Of a stretch of 64,000 bases of DNA, positions 61,155-64,000 are shown in pieces. Position 1 is the first letter of the stretch. The number at the start of each line of letters is the position of its first letter. The stretch covers positions 1 through 64,000 of the forward strand of contig JBPCXR010000029.1 in the NCBI GenBank assembly GCA_051027215.1, given 5' to 3'. A model generated the notes under the pieces. That model was not told the origin of the DNA. It saw only the letters and a list, made by a program, of their open reading frames with translations, and made no database searches. The position numbers and the translations under genes are program-made. This stretch comes from CALHVX01 sp051027215 (GTDB lineage Bacteria > Pseudomonadota > Gammaproteobacteria > Pseudomonadales > Azotimanducaceae).

Positions 61155-61775
61155 TCAAGCGGTATAGCTCGGTCGAGTCGCGACTCGCTCGTGCCATGCC
61201 CAGAGGTTCTGCAAGCCGTCATCAGGCTTCAACTCCACCCGTTCACCGGCAAAATCGATGGTTACCACTGCGGTGATATCGGCAACGCTGAAGCGCTCAC
61301 CGGCGATATAGGGGCGGGCAGCGAGCTCAGAATTCAGTCGCTTGTAGAAGGCCCGCACGCGATCGTCGCTTAGCGCTTTGGCCTCTGGTAGTTGCTTGAA
61401 TCGTCCCGCCGCCATTTTCGCCACCACCGGCCCATTAACCCAAGAGACGCCGACCTGGGAGAACAACTCCAGCTCGATGATGCGATTGTGCATTTCGACC
61501 AAGCCTAACTCGGCTGGAGTGGCACCAAACAAATTCGGCTGTGGATGTACCGCTTCGATATAGCGGCAGATCGCCACAGACTCGGCAATGCAGGTGCCAT
61601 CGTCCAACTCCAACACCGGCACCTTGCCGCTGGGATTTTTTGCCAAAAACTCGGCGGACTTATGTTCCCCAGCCAACATATTCACCGGCTCCAACGGCAC
61701 GCTAACGCCTTTCTCGGCCAAAAATATTCGAACTCGGCGTGGGTTGGGGGCTATCTGAACGTCATAAAGCTTCAT
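61155..61775 (-). CDS. Glutathione S-transferase family protein
   Basis: 206 residues. N-terminal thioredoxin-like domain with NPSGKVPVLELDDGTCIAESVAI (the glutathione-binding P-S-G-K-V-P-V and E-S), then an all-helical C-terminal domain. The start is YDVQIAPNPRRVRIFLAEKG, so the catalytic residue is not an obvious tyrosine; a serine or cysteine is not evident either at the usual place. Detoxification or a catabolic isomerase role. Cytosolic. Confidence 0.85.
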   Translation of the reverse strand: MKLYDVQIAPNPRRVRIFLAEKGVSVPLEPVNMLAGEHKSAEFLAKNPSGKVPVLELDDGTCIAESVAICRYIEAVHPQPNLFGATPAELGLVEMHNRIIELELFSQVGVSWVNGPVVAKMAAGRFKQLPEAKALSDDRVRAFYKRLNSELAARPYIAGERFSVADITAVVTIDFAGERVELKPDDGLQNLWAWHERVATRPSYTA

Positions 61776-61858
61776 GCATTCAGTGTACCTGAGCCCGTGG
61801 CAATAGCCGACCGTTAGCAGCAGCGCTACACTGCCGCGGTTTCTTGCGGAGCGTACCC

Positions 61859-63469
61859 ATGGTCACCTGCGGTGTCGCAGTCAGCCGCCTATTGATACAG
61901 CACGGCGTGGAAGTAGTGTTCGGAATACCCGGCAATCACACGCTGGAGCTGTATCGAGGCCTGGACGATAGTCCCATCCGGCACGTGACCAGCCGACATG
62001 AGCAGGGTGCGGCGTTTATGGCAGACGGCTACGCCCGCGCCAGCGGTCGCGCTGGGGTCTGCTTGCTGATTAGCGGGCCCGGCCTGTTGAACGCCGCCAC
62101 CGCCATTGCCCAGGCCCGCGCAGATTCGATACCCATGCTGGTGATCAGCGCGGTAGCCGGACGCGCACAGCAAGGCAAAGGGCTGGGGCTCCTACATGAA
62201 CTGCCGAATCAGCAAGCGGCGGCTCGAGGGTTCTGCACCCAGAGTCTGAGCCTAACCCGGGCCGAAGATCTGCCTGCGCTGCTGGACTATGTGTTTACAG
62301 CTTTCGCGCGGCAGCGGCCAGGCCCAATTCACCTAGAGATACCTCTGGACCTCATGACCGAGTCTATTGAGCTCGATCAGCTACCAAAAACACCGGTGCC
62401 AGCGCTCGCCACAGATCTGCAGATCCCCACTGAAGCGCTAGCCTGCTTGAATTCAGCCAAGCAGCCGTTACTGCTGCTTGGCGGTGGTTCGGTCATAGCT
62501 GGCCGCCGCGCGTTGACAGCGCTCGCCGAGTGCCTGGATGCGCCGGTTATTCAAACCACCAACGCTAAAGGACTAATTCCTCGCGATCACCCATTGTTCG
62601 TCGGTGGCAGCCCATCGTTGCCGGCAGTGCAACAAGCGCTCAACAACGCCGATGTCTTGCTGGCCATCGGTACCGAGTTTGGCGAAACCGACTACGACCT
62701 GCTCATGACTGAGCCTCTCGCTCTTCGCGGTAAACTCGTACGCGTTGACATTGACCCCATACAGCTCACTCGCAATCAAATACCGAACTTTGAAATCGTT
62801 GGCGATGCCGCAGACGTGGTCAGGCTGTTGCACGGGCAAATTCACGCTCGCGTACCTGGCAACGGTGCAGCTCGAGCACAAACTCTACGGCAATCAATTC
62901 AAAGCGAGGCGCACTATCATCCGCAGATGGCTCGATTCTTTGCGGTTCTGCAGGCCGAATCAGAGTTGCTCGTTGTTGGTGACTCCACCCGACCGACCTA
63001 CTACGCCACCTGGCAATACGAACCCGATCGACCACGCGGCTACTTTCATTCGGTGAGCGGCTTCGGCACCCTGGGCTATGCCATACCCGCGGCCATTGGC
63101 GCTCGGCTTGGCAGCCGCGGCCCCGTATTGGCCCTAATAGGCGATGGCGGTGCGCAGTTCACGCTGCCAGAACTGGCGACCGCTCGAGACAGTGACATCG
63201 CTGTAACCTTCCTTATCTGGTGCAATCGCGGCTACGAAGAAATTGAAAACAGCCTAAAGGTTCGCGGCGTTAGCAACCGCTCTACCGACATTTCTTCACC
63301 CGATTTCACGCTGATCGGTGAAGCCTATGGACTTACCGTGTACCAACCTCGCAGTTGGGCAGACCTTAGCCGCGCTCTAACTCAAGCATTGGCTGAGCCG
63401 AAGGCCAATCTGCTACTGCTAGACCAGGAGCGATTCATCACCCAACCCAGCGGACAGTGGTATACGTAA
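61859..63469 (+). CDS. aruI: Thiamine diphosphate 2-oxoacid decarboxylase, AruI-like
   Basis: 536 residues. HGVEVVFGIPGNHTLELYRGL, EQGAAFMADGYARASGR, the GLLHELPNQQAA insert characteristic of AruI (5-guanidino-2-oxopentanoate decarboxylase), and the thiamine site GDGGAQFTLPELAT. The next gene is an AruH-like transaminase, which supports the arginine transaminase pathway: AruH makes the 2-oxo acid, AruI decarboxylates it. The ATG at 61859 has GGAG upstream; an in-frame TTG at 61844 is less likely. Acetolactate synthase-like relatives are an alternative. Confidence 0.85.
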   Translation: MVTCGVAVSRLLIQHGVEVVFGIPGNHTLELYRGLDDSPIRHVTSRHEQGAAFMADGYARASGRAGVCLLISGPGLLNAATAIAQARADSIPMLVISAVAGRAQQGKGLGLLHELPNQQAAARGFCTQSLSLTRAEDLPALLDYVFTAFARQRPGPIHLEIPLDLMTESIELDQLPKTPVPALATDLQIPTEALACLNSAKQPLLLLGGGSVIAGRRALTALAECLDAPVIQTTNAKGLIPRDHPLFVGGSPSLPAVQQALNNADVLLAIGTEFGETDYDLLMTEPLALRGKLVRVDIDPIQLTRNQIPNFEIVGDAADVVRLLHGQIHARVPGNGAARAQTLRQSIQSEAHYHPQMARFFAVLQAESELLVVGDSTRPTYYATWQYEPDRPRGYFHSVSGFGTLGYAIPAAIGARLGSRGPVLALIGDGGAQFTLPELATARDSDIAVTFLIWCNRGYEEIENSLKVRGVSNRSTDISSPDFTLIGEAYGLTVYQPRSWADLSRALTQALAEPKANLLLLDQERFITQPSGQWYT

Positions 63470-63472
63470 ATT

Positions 63473-64000
63473 ATGACCGATCTAGCTCTTAGCCGCGTCA
63501 GCAAACGCCTAGCCGCACCCGACAGCGACGTATGGAAGGTTCACTACGATGCCTTGGCGCGGCAGGCAAAGGGCGAAGACATTCTACTACTGAGCGTAGG
63601 TGATCCAGACTTCGATACGCCAAGCTATATCTCTAAACATGTAATTGAGCGCATCAACGCCGGACGCACGCATTATTCGACGGCTCAAGGCGAAGAGTCG
63701 CTACGCCGTGCGATCGCTAGGTTGGAGCGCAAGGGAACCGGTATCCCTTTCAACGCTGACCAGGTGGTCATCTTCCCAGGCGCTACTGCCGCGCTATACG
63801 CAATATTCGCCAGCATCCTCAACGAGGGGGATGGCGTGCTTGTGCCAGAGCCGATGTACGTTGGCTACCACAACATATTCGAAGCGCTGGGTGCGCGGCT
63901 GCAAACCGTGGCACTGAAGCCTCCACAGTTTCAACTCGACGTTAACGCGCTACTGGATCGCGTCGACTCTGCAACCAAGGCCGTGTTGGTCAATACTCCA
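63473..64000 (+). CDS. aruH: Arginine:pyruvate transaminase, AruH-like (C-terminus cut by window edge)
   Basis: 176 residues present of about 390-400. DILLLSVGDPDFDTP, GRTHYSTAQGEESLRRAIA, VVIFPGATAALYAIFASIL and EPMYVGYHN form the cofactor-binding half of a class I aminotransferase, closest to AruH, which transfers the arginine alpha-amino group to pyruvate. The PLP lysine lies beyond the window. Starts three bases after the AruI stop, so the two are coupled. Confidence 0.85.
   Translation, partial: MTDLALSRVSKRLAAPDSDVWKVHYDALARQAKGEDILLLSVGDPDFDTPSYISKHVIERINAGRTHYSTAQGEESLRRAIARLERKGTGIPFNADQVVIFPGATAALYAIFASILNEGDGVLVPEPMYVGYHNIFEALGARLQTVALKPPQFQLDVNALLDRVDSATKAVLVNTP

Noticed and set aside
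1..64000. Mobile elements, CRISPR arrays, tRNA or rRNA genes
   Set aside because: No transposase, integrase, spaced repeats or cloverleaf-type sequence was seen on either strand; detection of tRNAs by eye is limited.

Overview
The window reads as chromosomal DNA of a Gammaproteobacterium, probably a free-living heterotroph with wide catabolic reach. The evidence is the homodimeric AceE-type pyruvate dehydrogenase, OmpR-family two-component systems, a PspA-type envelope stress operon, UrcA and HemJ family proteins, an AruI/AruH arginine transaminase pair and an even base composition in the mid-to-high fifties percent GC (judged by eye). The exact family cannot be named from sequence alone. I see no rRNA, tRNA, CRISPR array, insertion sequence, integrase or phage gene.

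Layout. 1-10 kb: DUF2878 membrane protein (cut by the window edge), NTF2-like lipoprotein, NPP-type phosphodiesterase, MFS exporter, an OmpA/BON plus coiled-coil membrane pair, MDR oxidoreductase, sulfotransferase and aceE without aceF or lpd. 10-23.2 kb: a PQQ quinohemoprotein alcohol dehydrogenase, then a dense oxidative cluster. One arm (minus) holds a 7Fe ferredoxin, a P450 and a SnoaL-like protein. The divergent arm (plus) holds a P450, a P450 homologue that has lost the heme cysteine, another P450, a 3Fe-4S ferredoxin, three SDRs, a second SnoaL-like protein and an MDR oxidoreductase. The set looks like a pathway that hydroxylates and dehydrogenates a bulky hydrophobic compound such as a terpenoid or steroid; the substrate is not readable from sequence.

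23-41 kb: two secreted lipoprotein hydrolases (pectinacetylesterase family and DUF3604), a haloalkane dehalogenase, and a two-component system divergent from pspA, a membrane protein and a secreted von Willebrand A protein. The gap between them has an inverted repeat and a sigma54-like promoter. Transporters, an N-acyl-D-amino-acid deacylase, a MAPEG protein and an extremely acidic small protein follow. 41-48 kb: an M48 lipoprotein and UrcA protein, then a three-gene operon of an acyl-transferase resembling N-acyl amino acid synthases, a heme-oxygenase-like diiron oxidase with all expected metal ligands, and a membrane fatty acid desaturase. It faces an ECF-like sigma factor gene whose 3' end overlaps the desaturase gene, followed by a histidine kinase and response regulator. 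I consider this a candidate undescribed lipid-product system.

48-64 kb: mostly housekeeping and catabolic genes: YjbR tandem protein, thioesterase, M48-TerB fusion, dienelactone hydrolase, LhgO-like oxidase, cupin, a second D-aminoacylase, MATE pump, HemJ, VOC protein, HtpX-like protease, KamA-family radical SAM protein, HIT protein, pterin carbinolamine dehydratase, GST and, at the right edge, AruI followed by AruH (cut by the window end).
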